This document shows, piece by piece, positions 14,401-28,189 of a DNA stretch of 64,000 nt (position 1 is its first letter; every line of letters begins with the position of its first letter). The stretch is from Lagopus muta (Eukaryota > Chordata > Aves > Galliformes > Phasianidae). The translations under genes were made by a program, and so were the position numbers. The DNA lies in NCBI RefSeq assembly GCF_023343835.1, contig NC_064443.1:6386001-6450000 (forward strand). The letters are read 5' to 3'. The notes under the pieces were generated by a model. It saw only the letters and a program-made list of their open reading frames with translations, had not been told where the DNA came from and did no database searches.

Positions 14401-16825
14401 CTGGCAGAATCCATGACTAAAAATATCCTGTGAGTATACGGTGCGTGCTGCAACACTGGCAGAAAGTAAATAAGACCATAGTCCTCATAATCACTGTTTT
14501 TGCTAAGAACTACTGCTCCCAGCAGACTGGCTATTTTAGGCTGTAAATGGAAAGCCGAAAATGAGATTTTCTTTCCCTGCCAGTTCTTCTCCTGGGAATT
14601 CTACTGCTTTCTGCTCTGCACCTACTCTGGGTGTTGATGGCAGCATGCTGCTAACACTAGTCTCATAGGGGATGGATCACTGGAGCTCGTTCTGAGGGAT
14701 ACATAGGAACATAGGAAATAATTTCCACTGGTATCATCATATCATTTGGATGAAGTGTTTGATCAAAAGTGGACGGGGATATTTTGATTTATTTCATGAG
14801 TCAGGTGGCAGTTCACTTATATTCAGTCAGAAAGGTATTCTTTAGCCCTCTGCACTTCCTGTTCTAATACTGGTAAATGTATTTGCCTCTCTCTTAATTT
14901 TGCAGACCACCTTTTAACCTCTCATTTGATGATCTAAACACAAACACTCTTGATTTGTAGCCCCATTGATACCAGCGATGCCTGGCCTTGTCTCCATGAT
15001 ATAGCACCTAGATCAAGCATATCATATAGATCTAATGAAAGATCTTTGCACGGTGTGCAAATCTGAGGAGCACTAATTATCATTCTTAGACTTCATGCAT
15101 TATGCATCTTCTGCTGGAAAAAGCTTTGTGTTTTCAGGAATTCAAAATATTAGGCTTTGCTACAGCAACATGCAAATCTAAGAACTTGAGAACAAATCAT
15201 AATCTTTAGCATTAGCTGTATCTTTCTGATGGCTCAAACATTGTTTAGAAGGATTTTCTAAGAAGGATTTTCCAGGAAACACCCTAGCTATTTCGTGGCA
15301 TGGACACTGCTGTTGTGTCCGGTCTGTATATCCCCATTGGAATACCACTCAAGAGCATCCTTTGAGTTGCTGAGTAGCTGCTGATTTCTTTTAATCACCT
15401 GTAGTACTACTGTGGAGTGGTCTGTGCATATAAAAAAAATTAACTCTTAACTTCAGAAAAACATCAGTCAAACTATTTTCTGCACTGAGGAGAAGGAGTG
15501 GGTTTTTCTGGGAGCAAACCTATGGGATGACCTCAGTCAGCAAGGGTCATCCCTGGCACGAAGCGGATGAAGGAATTTTAGATGACAGGAGAGAAAAAAA
15601 AACAAAAAACAAAACAAAAAAACACATCAGGAAACAGAAGGTTTTAAAGGATAAATAGAAAAACTGCTTTGCATTGTGCCAAGACATCACATGTGATAAT
15701 CAGACATCACTAATTGTCATAATTATGATCTGTTCTCATGGTATTCCCTTTTGCTTTGTCATTTACAGTTATCATGTGCTTATCTTCGAGCAGTCTGATA
15801 CTGTTCACTGCTTGGTTGGTTAGTCCTTAAAAATATTATTAGCTTTTTAGCATTTGGAAGGTTGGAAAACTATTATCTAAGGAAGTGTTTGGAGCACATC
15901 ACAAATGGCAAGTGACTGAACAACTCGCTCTTGATCCACTGTTTTTGAAAAGGCCCTTTCCCTCTGCGTTTCCTTACACAACACAAGCTGCAGCTGCCTT
16001 TTCTAATGCTGCTGCTTCTCTGCTTTTTGTGGCAGGCTCTTTTACCCTTAAACAACTGGTTCAGGCATTGCCTTCACCCTCATCCTTTTCTAGTCCTTTT
16101 TCTGAAACAGTGCAACACTTACCTCCTGCTTGCTGCCCACCTTCTTGCTCTATTGTCAACTTCCTCTTCTAGAAGGAGGGTCTTAGTTACAGTCATGTCA
16201 CTCGGTCTTCCTTTTGTGCAGCACTTGACACAGGAGAGGACACCACCTTTTTCCTCCCAGGGATGCTCAAGGCACCTTCCACATCCCAGGTCCTTGCCTT
16301 CCATGCTGCAGACTCACCTCTTTGCCTTCTTCCTTTGCAGCCTCAGTTGGAGGAAAGAGAAGTGGGGAACAACGTCCCTGTTGTTGTCAGTTTTGTCAGT
16401 TGCTATTGAAGTAGAGAGTCACAAAAGAAAACAGGAAATAGTTCATTTGCTGGGAAACAAACAAACAAAATACCAAATGCTTGTTCTTACTGTTCAAAAT
16501 TATAACAGAAAAAGGGCCGAATTGGAGACAAGCAGCAAAATCAGAATCTACCAAATGAATGAGGAGTGTCATTTTCATAGAAATATCAAACATCAAAGAA
16601 CATTTCTGGTGTTAAAATGTAAACAACAGGTTGAGGCTTTGGAAAAATCAAGCAGTGAAACTGTTACAGTCAATATGGTAGGAATAAAATAATGTAATAT
16701 GTCATTAAGGGATTTCCAAGAGAGGTGGAAGTGTGCAGTTTGTTACAAATCCACACGATGCAGTTGCCTTTCAATTTACTGTTTTCTCAGCCAATATAAA
16801 AAGTCTCTTAAATAGAAAGATTTAG

Positions 16826-16853
16826 GTTTTGTTTTGTTTTGTTTTGTTTTTTT
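16826..16853 (+). repeat. (GTTTT)n microsatellite
   Basis: Five GTTTT units ending in a T run. Confidence 0.9.
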
Positions 16854-17263
16854 CCCAAGCTAGGAGACACCAATTTGCAACATTGAGATGTAATTAAATA
16901 GCTTGACATATTGCTTTAGGCTCCTTCAGTTCTTTCAAAGATTTCATATCACTCATCTTTTGCCTGGACTGTAAACTGTAATTTTACTTACATTATATGA
17001 GTAATGAATTCATGTCCATGAAATAGGAGATACTCAGCTGAGTACACTTTGAAGGTACGTCTTAAACTGACCTTCAGACTGAGCACCCAGAAACTGTGTC
17101 ATCCAAAACCTATACCCACACAAGCTTTCCATCCCACACAAATAGTAGCCAGCAGCATTCTGATGTTCAATAAAGTCTGCAATTCTAATAATTACTGAAA
17201 CTTTTCAGAGTTGTGCCTAAATAGAGGCAATTATATATCCATACCTGTATTTGCAGTGTTCTT

Positions 17264-17800
17264 ATGGTGTCTTATGGCTTGTGTTGGAAGGGTGCCTTTA
17301 ATGTTCATTCATTTCCAACCCCTCTGCTGTGGGCTGGGACATCTCCCACTAGATCAGATTTCCTGATGACCCATCCAGTCTGGTCTTGAATGCCTTCAGT
17401 GATGGGGCATCCACAACTTCTCTGGGCAATCTGTGCCAGTGCCTCACCATCTGAGGAAAGAATTTCTTCCTAACGTCTAACACAAATCTCCTGTCATTTA
17501 GTTTAAAGCAATTGCCCTTTGTTCTACCACTATCTGCTTTGGTAAAAAGTTGGTCTCCATCTAGTTTATAGCCCTCTCTAAGTACTGGAAGGCCACAACA
17601 AGGTCTTCCTGGAGCCTCCTCCAAGCAAAACAAGCCCAACTCCCTCAACCTTTCTTCATAGTAGAAGTGCTCCAGTCCTGCGAGCTTCTTAGCAGCACTC
17701 CTCTGGACTTGCTTACCCAACAGCTCCACATCTGTCTTGTGCTGGGCGCCCCAGACCTGGACACAGCCAGATGGGGAAGCACTGGTCAGCACTACAAAGT
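17264..17800 (-). mobile_element. CR1 LINE fragment, 5'-truncated, with ORF2 C-terminal remnant
   Basis: Minus-strand remnant of a CR1 non-LTR retrotransposon. A 147-codon frame (17792-17349) carries the family's post-RT C-terminal pattern: Y-E-E-R-L-R-E-L-G-L-F, then D-x-G-R-T-K-G-N, F-x-L-D-V-R-K-K-F-F and H-W-H-R-L-P-R-E-V-V-D-A-P-S-L. After it comes the typical CR1 3' sequence (G-T-G-G-G-A-G-A-T-G-T-C-C and G-G-T-T-G-G-A-A), ending in degenerate short repeats (CCATAAGAC). The line after L-F-C-L-E no longer fits the K-R-R-L-R-G-D consensus, which suggests a frameshift. The copy lacks the RT core and cannot be autonomous. The left edge is approximate. Confidence 0.85.
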
Positions 17801-18552
17801 CCCAAGGATGCCCAAAGCATTGGTAATTGTCTGCCTTCGGGGATATCTGTCTATTACTCAGGTTTTCCCCAGTTGCAGACTTTCGCTCCTCACGTTACTG
17901 TGAACAGTCCTCTCGTCTTCAGTCTGCACTTATTCATGACTAATTTATACCCGCATGATCACAGGCTAACATTAACCTTTAACTCCTGCAGCTCTTCCTG
18001 CTTGATATTCACCCCTTAGGGTATTTATAAATAGTTACAGTCTCATGCTTAATTTGCCGTGCTAAAAAAGATGTACTGATGTTTATCAGCAACAGAATCC
18101 TTCTGCAGAATCATAAGTGCCTTCCTTCATCTTGAAGATTAGCTCCAAACAGGCCCCTTGCTTTGCAAAAACAGCATTCCCATTCAGATGCAGAAATTGA
18201 TCCCATTTTGATCTCCTCAGTGTCCCCGTGGTGGTGTGAATCAACATGGCGCCCGGCCCCTCACACCTGGGTGAGGCCTGGTGGCACCGCGCTGCTCCCG
18301 CCAGCATTCCACCTCCACTGAGGAGATGAGGTGGCAGCCTCTGAAGCACACAGAACTGGTTCCAGCTGATCCTGAAGTGGTTGAGAGCAGCCCTGAGGCA
18401 TGGTGCATGCCTGCTGACAGCACCGGGCTGCTGAGGTTGACCCAGCCTCAGCTGAGAGTCAGATGCACGCTGTGTGAACAGGCCCTTGGCAGAGGAGAAT
18501 TATTATCTTCCCCAGTTGGCGCCTCCTTCTTTGTTAACAAATACTTGGAGGG

Positions 18553-18581
18553 AAAAAAAAAAAAAAAAAGAAAAAAAAAAA
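18553..18581 (+). repeat. Poly(A) run with one G
   Basis: Seventeen A, one G, then eleven A. No processed gene copy was recognised upstream. Confidence 0.9.
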
Positions 18582-21500
18582 GTGTTATCCTGCCCCATAG
18601 AAGGTGTCTATCAAAGAGCTGCAGCTTTGGGAGAACTTCCTTTGGTGAAGACTACACTGTGTCACCAGGTGCATCTTCCCCACAGGCCACACATTCCTTG
18701 CCACCTTTTCCTTGCCTTCCCTCAGTTCCCCCTCTCCCAGCACCCACCCCTCACTGACACATGGCATTGCTGCCATGAGGAGAGGCTCCCTCACAGAGCA
18801 CAGGCTGCTCCACAAGGCAGCACGGTACTGTCCTTCTCCATCCACACCACCTTGGTGGGCACTTTTCCCAGGCAAAACCTTCCCTTGTGCTGAGCTGCAC
18901 CGTCTGGAGGAAACATTTCTACAAAATACCTGCCGGTCCATTACAGAGCACTACTCTTCTTCCATTTTTGCTGCTTTTGTGTTCTGCAACACAATCCCAT
19001 GGGTTGGACTCAGAAGTGCCTGGACCTGGTGCTTCACAGGGTAGCAAACAGCAAGGTGAAGATGTTCCTGAAAAGCTAACAACCTCATTTTTATAGTTAA
19101 AGCCTATAGCGTTACTGGTCTTGCAAGCATGCAGAATGGCAAACATCAGTGCAAACAGGCTCCTCCAAAAGAAACAAGCACTCCGACTTAGGAAAACCAA
19201 ATATTGAGCTTCGTGAAGGGACAGCAAAAAATTCTTCAGAAACTCTTCTCTTCGAGGTAAGCTCCCTGCAACAGAGCTGCTTTTTAGATCACCTTGCTGA
19301 AAATAGTGACGAGAGTGTTTCTAGCCATCATTCACAGAAAGGAAAAAGAGTCTTCACTCCGAGGTATTTATAGCAGCACATTTGAATACAGGGGATTTAG
19401 TAAATTCAGAATTCTCAGTGCTGAACTTTACTGAGAAACTGACTTTGCAGAGATGAAGTTACACCTCATCAGGCTGCCTAACTGTGATAATTAACTTACT
19501 TGCAGCACAGCACTGAAAAAATTCTCTGCTTTAAGATGAAATATTTCACGCTGTAATTGCTCTCAGCACACAGATGTCAGGCAGGAGCTCAGAGGTTACA
19601 GACTGCATCTGTGGAGCATCACCCATCAGACAGCACCTCAGTGTGTGAGGTGGCCACTGTCATTGCTTCACTGCTGGCCTATAGGAAAAGGAAAAGCAGG
19701 CATTGCAGGATGAGGCTGCACATTCGGATACAACAAGCTGCAGCAACAAGGCACTGCAACACCACTTTACTGAATTAAAAAAATAAGCATCTAAAGAAGC
19801 AGACAATAATACAATTGTGCCAGTGATGCAGACTCCCAGTTGGTCTACGTGAACCTGGATTCCCAGCTGTACTGGCGCTGCTGTCACTATGGCTCCCAGT
19901 GCTCCATTCCCAGGGCAGGGATGACACTCACTGGAACGCTCCCATATTTCCCCTTGTGGAAATCTCATTTAAGGTCTGGCCTCGTCCAGAGGCAGCGAGA
20001 TGGGTTTTATTTATTCATGGTTTTGCTTTGAATTCAAGCAGCCAGCCTCAGCAGTGTCCACCCAGGGACTGGGGTGCAGAGGGGCAGATTTTAGTGCAGC
20101 CCATCGGCACTGCAGGTCCAGTTGGCACATGCTGGTATAGTCCTGGTCCCCATGGTTCCCCGGCACCTGCACAGGGCAGCAGAGCCCCAGCACCCACTAG
20201 CCCCAGTCCCGTGCTCCCCTGTGCACTGGGATGAGCTGCTCAGCACAGTTTCCCCAGCACATTGTAACTGCAGGACAGGAAACAATTCCCACTGTGTGCT
20301 GAGGAGGAGGAGGGCTGAGGGAAAGAAGGGTGACCCCGCAAAAGCACTATTCTCCAGGGACGAGATGCCAGAGCAAGTGCATCATCGTGGAGAGATACCC
20401 AGCGAAGGCAGAAACAGCTAATTTTAGCAGGAAATAGGTTTCTGTTCTGTTTCAATTTATCCTTAAATTCCCCCTCGCCCATAGCACACAAGGATGACTG
20501 CCAAGGGCAGAGCAGCAGCTGATCAGCAAACAGGGCACCAATCCGGGACACTAAATCTTCCAACTCATTCCCTGACAAAGGCAGATGCCAGGGCAACCGT
20601 TCCTGTCTCACACAGAAACCACCGGGTTCCCCTCGTTGCTCTCAGGGATTGCAAACACACTCTGTGCTTACACCGGTTTTTAACAAAAACAGGATTGCAG
20701 GAGACCATTTTTGCAGCCACGGAGGGCGTTTTGCTCACAGCCGCCCCCACTGCCCCTGGGTGCATGTGGGCAGAGTTCCCCCAAATCGTCCTGCCAGCAG
20801 TTGTACACAGCAAAGCATGAACTCAGAAACCAAACATTTTGATTGGGTTTCTGCCACGAGCAGAGCAGCGATAAGGAATGCGACTGGGTTGAAACACGCT
20901 GGCTCCCAGCTCCGGCCTCGCTGCTCAAAAGAGCTTTTCAGAGACCCTCGCAGCTTTGAGAGAACGCTTCTGGGTGATTAAATGATCAGTGAACTCTGCC
21001 CACTTTCGGATACTAAATTCATCCAAGGAGATCAAGCATAGGTCAGGTTTTTGATATTTGGAAGGACTGCAAAAACAGAGCCCATCTGATGCTGGGTATT
21101 ACAAAAACAAGGCTCGGGGAAGAGGCTGTTGCTTTCAGTTTACTTAATTAGTTTATACACTGAAACTATGAATAAAAGGGCTGTGCAATTGCTTTGGCTT
21201 CAGTAGTAGCCCCGCAACCATGACAACGGTGAAGCATTACTGAATCACCATGACAAAGAGCTGAGACGAGGCTGCTGCAGCAGGAAGGGAACTCGGGCCA
21301 ATCAGAAGTGGCGCACGCATGGAAAGCACGGCCTGCAGGAATCGTACTTGAACGCCTGCTTCTTAGCGCTGTATGAAAATAAAGATGTGGGAATGGGTCT
21401 CGGGCCCCTCGAAGCATCTACGGAGGTTCATTTGGATCATCGCCTTCACTGCTGGCTAACGACGACGTCCTGCAGCTGCTGCTACCTCCTTAAAAGAAAA

Positions 21501-21862
21501 ACAGAACTGAAAATGCACGGAGCAGAGCTCTGCTCCTGCCAATGGCAGCGAAATGCAGCCACAGTGCCAGCAGGGCCAGCCGATGGGTGTGCCAGGCCTG
21601 GGGTGTGCACCAGTCCTGCCCCAGGGACCTGAGGGCAGCACCAGGGCAGCACCAGCTCAGCGCTAGCAGGCCAGGTGCTGCTGCTGTTCCAGAGGTTCGC
21701 TCACAGTGTGCTGCTCAGTGAGCTGCTGCACTTCAGCCCGTGGCTGGTGGCTGCTAGCACTTTGCCCCATCCCATGCCCTACGGGACACTGCTGTCAGAG
21801 TGCCCGGTGCTCCAGCACGCACACTGCACACCTTTTGTAAAGACAATAAAAAAGAAAAACAT

Positions 21863-21937
21863 ATATGCTGTTTATATACAATATAATCATATTGTATATA
21901 ATATGATATATTATATATATATAATATGCTGTTTATA
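21863..21937. repeat. AT-rich hairpin flanked by 14-bp direct repeats
   Basis: ATATGCTGTTTATA occurs at 21863-21876 and 21924-21937. Between them lies a perfect 10-bp inverted repeat (TATACAATAT at 21875-21884, ATATTGTATA at 21889-21898) and further TA repeats. Confidence 0.9.
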
Positions 21938-24741
21938 AAGAAAAATGAAAAAAAAATCCCATGTTCATTGCCCGCCCCTCCCTTCTCCATCAGACTACAC
22001 TCTCATGAGAAATAGGAAATAAGTTTGAAACCAGAGGAAGGGACAAAACATTTGCATGGTACAGGTTTCCACCACCACAACGTGCCTTGCCACTTTCTCC
22101 TCTTGTGGCCCCACCAAGCAGCCCCATGCTGGTACCAGAGCCCACTCCTTGGGCAGCAGGCACAGCCCCTGCATGGCCCCAGCAGTGCATGTGCTTCTGC
22201 TCTGGGAGAGGATGGAAGAGAGAGGGAGAGGAGCACTCAAAGAGCATCTGCCCAGCACCAGGGGCAGGGCAGCAGTGTGCAAGGTGAGGGTAGAGGCTTG
22301 GGGAGCTGCTCACAGATAGGCTCAAGGCAGGGGGCAGAGGGGCTTTTAAAACTACATGTCCTTGAGATCACTGGGCACAGTGTTATTATGCTCTTTCACG
22401 GAGTCTCCATCATTTCTGCTGATGGTCCATTTATTTTAGGGGACTCATCCAGTCCTTACACAGCAAACTTGGAAAGAGGTGATGATGCCTCTGCACCAGC
22501 ATAGCAGCAGTCAAACCAAACTGGCTTTCACAGCCTGCACGGCCATCCCAGACCACAGAGGGCAGGCAGAGCTGTGCTGAGGCTGCTGCCCCTGCAGCAA
22601 ATGGTGTCGGCATTACAGCCAGGTGTGCTGAGCTTTATTTGGAGGGCTGAAACAATAGGAGGCATCACCCAAAAATAGCTGAGGGCGGTCAGGAGCTGAG
22701 CTCAGTGGCAGGAAGGCTTCCCTGTCTGCAAGCATGGAGCTGGGGTGTGGGTGCTGGCTGCTTGGGGGGCCTCAGCCCCATGGGGGAGCTGAGGGCTAAG
22801 TGCCCAGAGGAGCATCCTGGCAAGAGAGAGCTGCTGCCTGCTCTGTGCACGCTCAGGGAAGCTGAGCCCTGCGCAGCCTCTGGAAATAAACAGCACTGCA
22901 CAAGACATGCAGCCGATCCATCTTTCCTGCAGAAAGAGCTCTATGAGCCTGCAAATGTGGGCGAGGTGCTCGGGTCAGGGGAGGTAACTGAGCAGTCCTG
23001 CAGTTTGCTGAGCAGCTATGGAGCACTGCCCCATGGAAGGCCTGCTCCTGCTCTGTGCATTATAACACACCATGGCACTGCAGGGATGTGGCTGCAGCAG
23101 CACTGAGGTCACGCTGGTCCTGCTCAGGGGAACCTGTGGCTCCCCCACACAGCACCCATGGCTTCTGAGTGCTCTGAAACCCTTGGGGCAGGTGGTGGAG
23201 CTCCTCCTGTGCTTGTACCTCTCTCACCTTCCTTGTACTGCCAGCACGCTCGCAGCACTGATACCTCTGGGCTGGAGATGGGACTTCTGTAAACAGCCAC
23301 AACTCAAACTGAAAGAGAGTATTCAGTTTTGATTTTTTAGCAACCACGTTTTCCACTGAAGGACCATCCAGAGAGACAATCTTTAAACAATTCTACTTGC
23401 CCAGTTTTATAATAATTGATGTTAGAAAACAGTGAAGAATAATGGCAGGCAGAAGCAGAAAGAAAGGCTTCTGAGCAGTTGGCTCCACCAGACTTGTGTC
23501 CCTTCACTTGCAAACACTGGTGAGCAAACAGAAACATTTTTCACATCACAGTGCTAATTGCCATCTTGCTTTCATATCATTAGTGATGAACATTCATCAG
23601 CAAAAATACCTGGAAATACATGCCTAGATTCCTATTGCAGTGCAATCATTGACCTTGCACCAGCATGAGCAGAGCCACAGATCTGTCCTGCCAGCACTGT
23701 GGGCTCATCAGAAGAAGAATGCCCTCCTCCTGCTGTCTCCCTCCTCCCCTCCTCACTCCCCCAGTACCAGACAGCACCACCAGGTACACAGAAACAAAGG
23801 TTCACTCTGCCACCAATTGGTGAGTGCAGCGCTGCTGAGCTTTCGCCACTCTTATTTACAGGTTTGTTTTTTTCTTAAACTAAAACGGACCTCCAATTAA
23901 AAAGAACAGCAAAGCCAGGTTAAGCTGGACAATAACTCCTCCAAGTGTCACGTTAAAGTCTGTGAAGTCTCCTCATACACCTACATCCCAAGCACTCCCC
24001 ACGTCAGCTGCTGCCAGGACCTGCACCCGCAGCCAATAGCCCCAGCAGCCCAAGCTCTCACAAGCAACAGCAAATATTTGAGAATTATTTTGCTGTGTTT
24101 GATGTTTTTAGCTGAGTCCCAATTTCCGTGACTATGCTAACAGCCCTTGGAATCCTCGTTAAACATCTCACAGCCGCAAATATCTCCATGTGTCCCCAGC
24201 ATCAAATCAGCATCTCGCCAAGTTTATTCCTCCCTTTCTTTCCAGAGATTCTCCTGCTCCAAGTGCTAAAGTGCCAAGAAACTGAGGACAGAAAATAAAC
24301 CATTTACACATGCTCTCAAATCTCGCTGAAACTGTTTAATTCCAGAGAGGATTTGAAAACTGCTCAACATTTTTTCCCTAAGACAGTAGCAGTTAAATTA
24401 CTTTTCTGCTTCAAAAATCACTGTTGCAGGAAGTTAAGCTGCATTTTTAACATTTGCAATTACTTCCCTCTATTGCCACAATACATATCTATATTTTTGT
24501 TCAAATTAAACTGTGTTTCCTAGGTGCACAGTCATGCTGACACACTGAGTGTTTGCTCTCTCTGCTCTGACAGCAGCAAGGGTGTCAGGGAGAAATGCAG
24601 CATCTTCCACAGCTCCTGTTGCTAAGCACCCTTGCCTCCCAGCACTGCGTGCTTCTCTGGGCTCTCCTGCCTTAGAGCACTGCCCAAGCTCTGGCAACAC
24701 CACTGCCCCCACTGCAAGGTCACACTGGCCTTGGGAGAGGT

Positions 24742-24752
24742 GGGGGGGGGGG
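24742..24752 (+). repeat. Poly(G) run
   Basis: Eleven consecutive G in a GC-rich block. Confidence 0.9.
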
Positions 24753-27247
24753 TCCGGGCCCTGTCAGCTGCACGTGGGATCCCTGGGGCCATACAGGCCC
24801 TGACCATTCCCTGCTCTGGGCCAGGCAAGGCAGCAGCAGGAGGCGCAGGCCCACAGCTGCCAGTCTTTGGAGGCCTTGCACCGACTTACACCTTGCTATG
24901 CTTTACTCAGGGAGCCCAAGAGAAGATGAGCTGCTGCCAATGCAGCTCCATCCCATGAACCACAGCCAAACAGCACTTTGGTACTTACTCTGTACCTTAT
25001 GAGAGGATCTCAGAGGAATTTGACATAAATCCCATTGTTCTGCATACCTTAGCTAGGGTACAGAAGTGTGATTCTTCTGCATACCTGCTCCATTAGGTTT
25101 TGGGAAGCCTTGGCTCTTCAGCCAATCAACCCTAAAGCCAGGCTACTTCAGCTTACAACCATCATTTCACCTCATCTCAGCAGTCACCACACTCCCTGTG
25201 TTTACAAGGAAGCTGTGCAGCAGCCCAGCTGCCATTTCTGCTTGTCTTCACTGGGAGCCTTCCCACAAAGCCTGAACAGCTGACATCACCAGCCACCTCT
25301 CCTGGTGGTGATTAACCTCAGATTGATTAACATCTCTGAGGACGTTCCCAGGGACAGACTGAGCATATCCAGATGCCCATACAATAACCCAGAAATTCTT
25401 CACTGCAAATTATTCCGAGACTTCAGTGGCTCACGGGAACAGAGGCAGCAGGAAGAACAACCTCTGGGAGTTTGCCCACAACTTAGCTAACAAGAAGGTG
25501 GTTTTTGCCTTAACTCTTGTACAACCCAAACCTCACAGCTACATTATTAATAGCAAGATTGCAAGAAGTAGTTTATATACTGTTAAACCCTTGTTTTACA
25601 CTCAAAGGAGTTTCAGAATAACTGGCAAACACCAAGGAGTCCCATTATACTGGGCATGGCTGCGCCTACAGCAGGTGTGCTGGATTGCTTTCATAGCACC
25701 CAGTGCCAAATGGAAGGATTCATTTCTCTGTTCTTACAGTTGTTTTCCCAGGAGGCAGCACAGGCCCTGAGCTGGAAGGACTGGCAGGTGGCATGGAAGA
25801 ACACTTCCCAAGGGTCAGCATCAGGCAGTGGCTTGCTGGCACATGACAATGCCAGCATGGAGCCCTGGAGCTGCCCAAAAAGTTGGGCCTAGCCCCTATG
25901 AAGCATCAGGAGCACTGCAAGCTCCAAAGTAAGGCTGCAGGTACTCAGGATGCGTGGCAATGACCAAGCCTCAGGGCCCCACTGCAGCAAAGGCACAGCC
26001 TCCTGCTCACAGCACATGTGGGGCTGCCCATGGGGGGGTCCCAGCCCTGCTAGGAGTGAGCTGTGCTGTCTCAGTCCTTGCTCACATCACGGAGCTGCTG
26101 GCACTGGCTCTGAGGCTTCCTTCTTCCGAGCTCCACTGCTAACACACAGTACTGCACCTCACAGTGATCCCTTCCCTTGCCACCTCAAAGTCATCAGCTA
26201 AGGCTTAACACTTCAGCACACTGTAATTCAGATTTAACTTTAAATTGTAACACTAGCTTTGCACTGAGCTGACAGGGGCACACTTGCTACTGCTCTGTGA
26301 GGAACAGGGGCTGGAGGCAGTAGGGACAGAGCTGCACCTGAGCGCACCCTGAGCAGTGCAAGCACCCCTTACTGCATGAGCAGTAAGTACACGAGCTGCA
26401 GCCAGGAATTGAGCAGAAGAAAATGAAATAAAGGTGAATATCCTTTGCAGAAGGGGGCAACAAACATCCTACGTGCTACATCTTTCAGTCCTCATACTAA
26501 CCCCCGTATTTAATTTGAATACCCACAGATCGTTTTAAAATACTTATCTGGAGATGGGGGGCTCTCAGCTTCTTGAAGTTGTGGCCATGAAGGAGCTCAA
26601 GGGTTTGCAGAGGCAGCAGTGGATCCAGGCATCAGAAAGGCAGGGGGAAGCCCTGGGAGGTGGGAGGTTGTGAGCACCTGCCTTGCAGCAAGGAGCCTTC
26701 AGGACTGTTCGGGAGCGAAATGCCAGGTGGTGGCAGAGCACAGTGATGCTGCGCTCGATGGCACAGTGCTCACCCCAGAGCAGTACACCAGGCTGTGGCA
26801 CTGCCATCCCCACACAGAGCCATGGGATGGGGAGCACTCCATGCAGACTGGAGGGACCAGGAACGTGAAGGGAAGGAGCGGTGTGCAGCAAACCCCTGTG
26901 TGTCCCCTGCTCCAAAGGGAACAGAACCCTCCTGCGTCAGGAAAGCCGAGAGCAAGCAATACTTAACCAACAGCCCTCAGCACCTGCCTAGCTCTGCTCT
27001 CAGCCAGGAGGTTATTTCCATTTCCTTAGACACAGGCAGGACAGGAGGCAACACAGAGCAACACGACGTTAGCACAGACATCTGTTTTGCCACTGGGGCT
27101 TCAAATTTTGGATTTCCCAGGCATTTAACAGCACCTTGCTTCACGGTTCCTGAGCTCAGCTGTGCCAGCAGCACACCCAGACCCGGCTCACGGGCAGCCC
27201 AGAGCTGAAGTGGTAAGGAAATAGTGACCAGCGGCATCAAAATAAGA

Positions 27248-27253
27248 TTTATT
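27248..27253 (-). terminator. AATAAA on minus strand
   Basis: Sits in AAATAATAAATC, followed by ATTTTGATGCCGCTGGTC. It could end a roughly 1.2-kb 3' UTR starting at the 28454 candidate exon. Confidence 0.3.
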
Positions 27254-28189
27254 ATTTAGAACTGAGAGCTGGAAGAGACAAACATGGCAGATAACAACAA
27301 AACAATATGCCAGGCTCCGGATGCGAGAAGGGATGATACGGAAAGGCTCGTGGGCAACTAGAAATTCGTATTTCTCCAGTACCAGAAGCAGAGTGAACAG
27401 AACATGGGCTCTGACCCTGCTGAGGGGAAGCCACTGAACTCTGAGTGCACGGCAGTGGGTTGGAAGAGCTTGGGGCCAGAATGCAACAGCGAAAGCAGCA
27501 CTCCTGCTCCTCGGGGACTGCACTAAAAGCCACTGCTCTACAAAAAAAAAGTTGAGTAGTCCTTTGTAATAAATGATTACTCATGAGATTATTGCTACAA
27601 ACGGCTCTGTACATCGCCCCAGCCCAGCAGACAGCTGAAGCCTATTGTGAGTGAATCAAGGAAAAGAAATCTCCCACCACCATAATTTTTGCTTGTTGAA
27701 GGCACTTGAAAGTCTTTTAAAAATTGCTCCAATTACTGACTCGTCTGCAGAAGGATTTCAGGCTTACATTTAAAATTAGAAGTGACTTGAGAACTGTATT
27801 TAACGGTGGCAAGAAAATGCGGCCAGTCTCAAAGAAAAAGAAAGAGCTAAAAAAAAAGGAAACGACAAGTACAAAGTTACTCTCCAGTGAAGTCTCTGCA
27901 GGTTTCTTTACTTGATTTAACCAGATTTTAAGTATTCTCTTTACAAAAGAACAGCTCTGACTGCGAGAAATTCAAATGGACTTGGAACTTATCTTTTTTT
28001 TTTTTAGTGGAACCTGAATACATGTGCCTAGCTTATTTTTTTGGATAATCTCTTAAATTACAATTAACTGCATGAAACAAAAAGCATTTGAAAGAATGCC
28101 TCCTCCTCCTCCTCCCTCTTCTCCAGAAACTGCTCACAGGAACCTGGCTCACAACAGAAGGGAACGATTTGGAACAAAGTCCTTTTCCC

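Larger units (their letters stand above)
10454..17263. other. Non-genic stretch
   Basis: Mostly unique AT-rich sequence with the G run at 11.4 kb. A faint match to an old amniote repeat (CATAGGAACATAGGAA) lies near 14702-14720. The 228-codon plus frame at 16006-16692 is not supported as a gene. Confidence 0.5.
17801..27230. other. Non-genic stretch, GC-richer from about 19.8 kb
   Basis: Many overlapping frames of 80-160 codons on both strands reflect higher GC content and fewer stops, not genes. None carries a recognisable domain. Confidence 0.5.

Noticed and set aside
16006..16692. 228-codon plus-strand open frame
   Set aside because: Starts in pyrimidine-rich sequence that yields leucine/phenylalanine runs; no domain, splice context or promoter. 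Likely chance.
18230..18300. CpG-containing patch near ATGGCGCCCGG taken as a promoter or CpG island
   Set aside because: Too short, flanked by CpG-poor DNA, and no gene starts there.
18553..18581. Poly(A) run as the tail of a processed pseudogene
   Set aside because: No gene-like sequence or target-site duplication recognised upstream.
22025..22504. 159-codon frame and several overlapping ones at 22-23 kb
   Set aside because: GC-rich block with few stops; open frames occur in all phases and none resembles a family.
28094..28130. TCC-repeat run as a regulatory GAGA-like element
   Set aside because: Only about five units; simple sequence with no further support.
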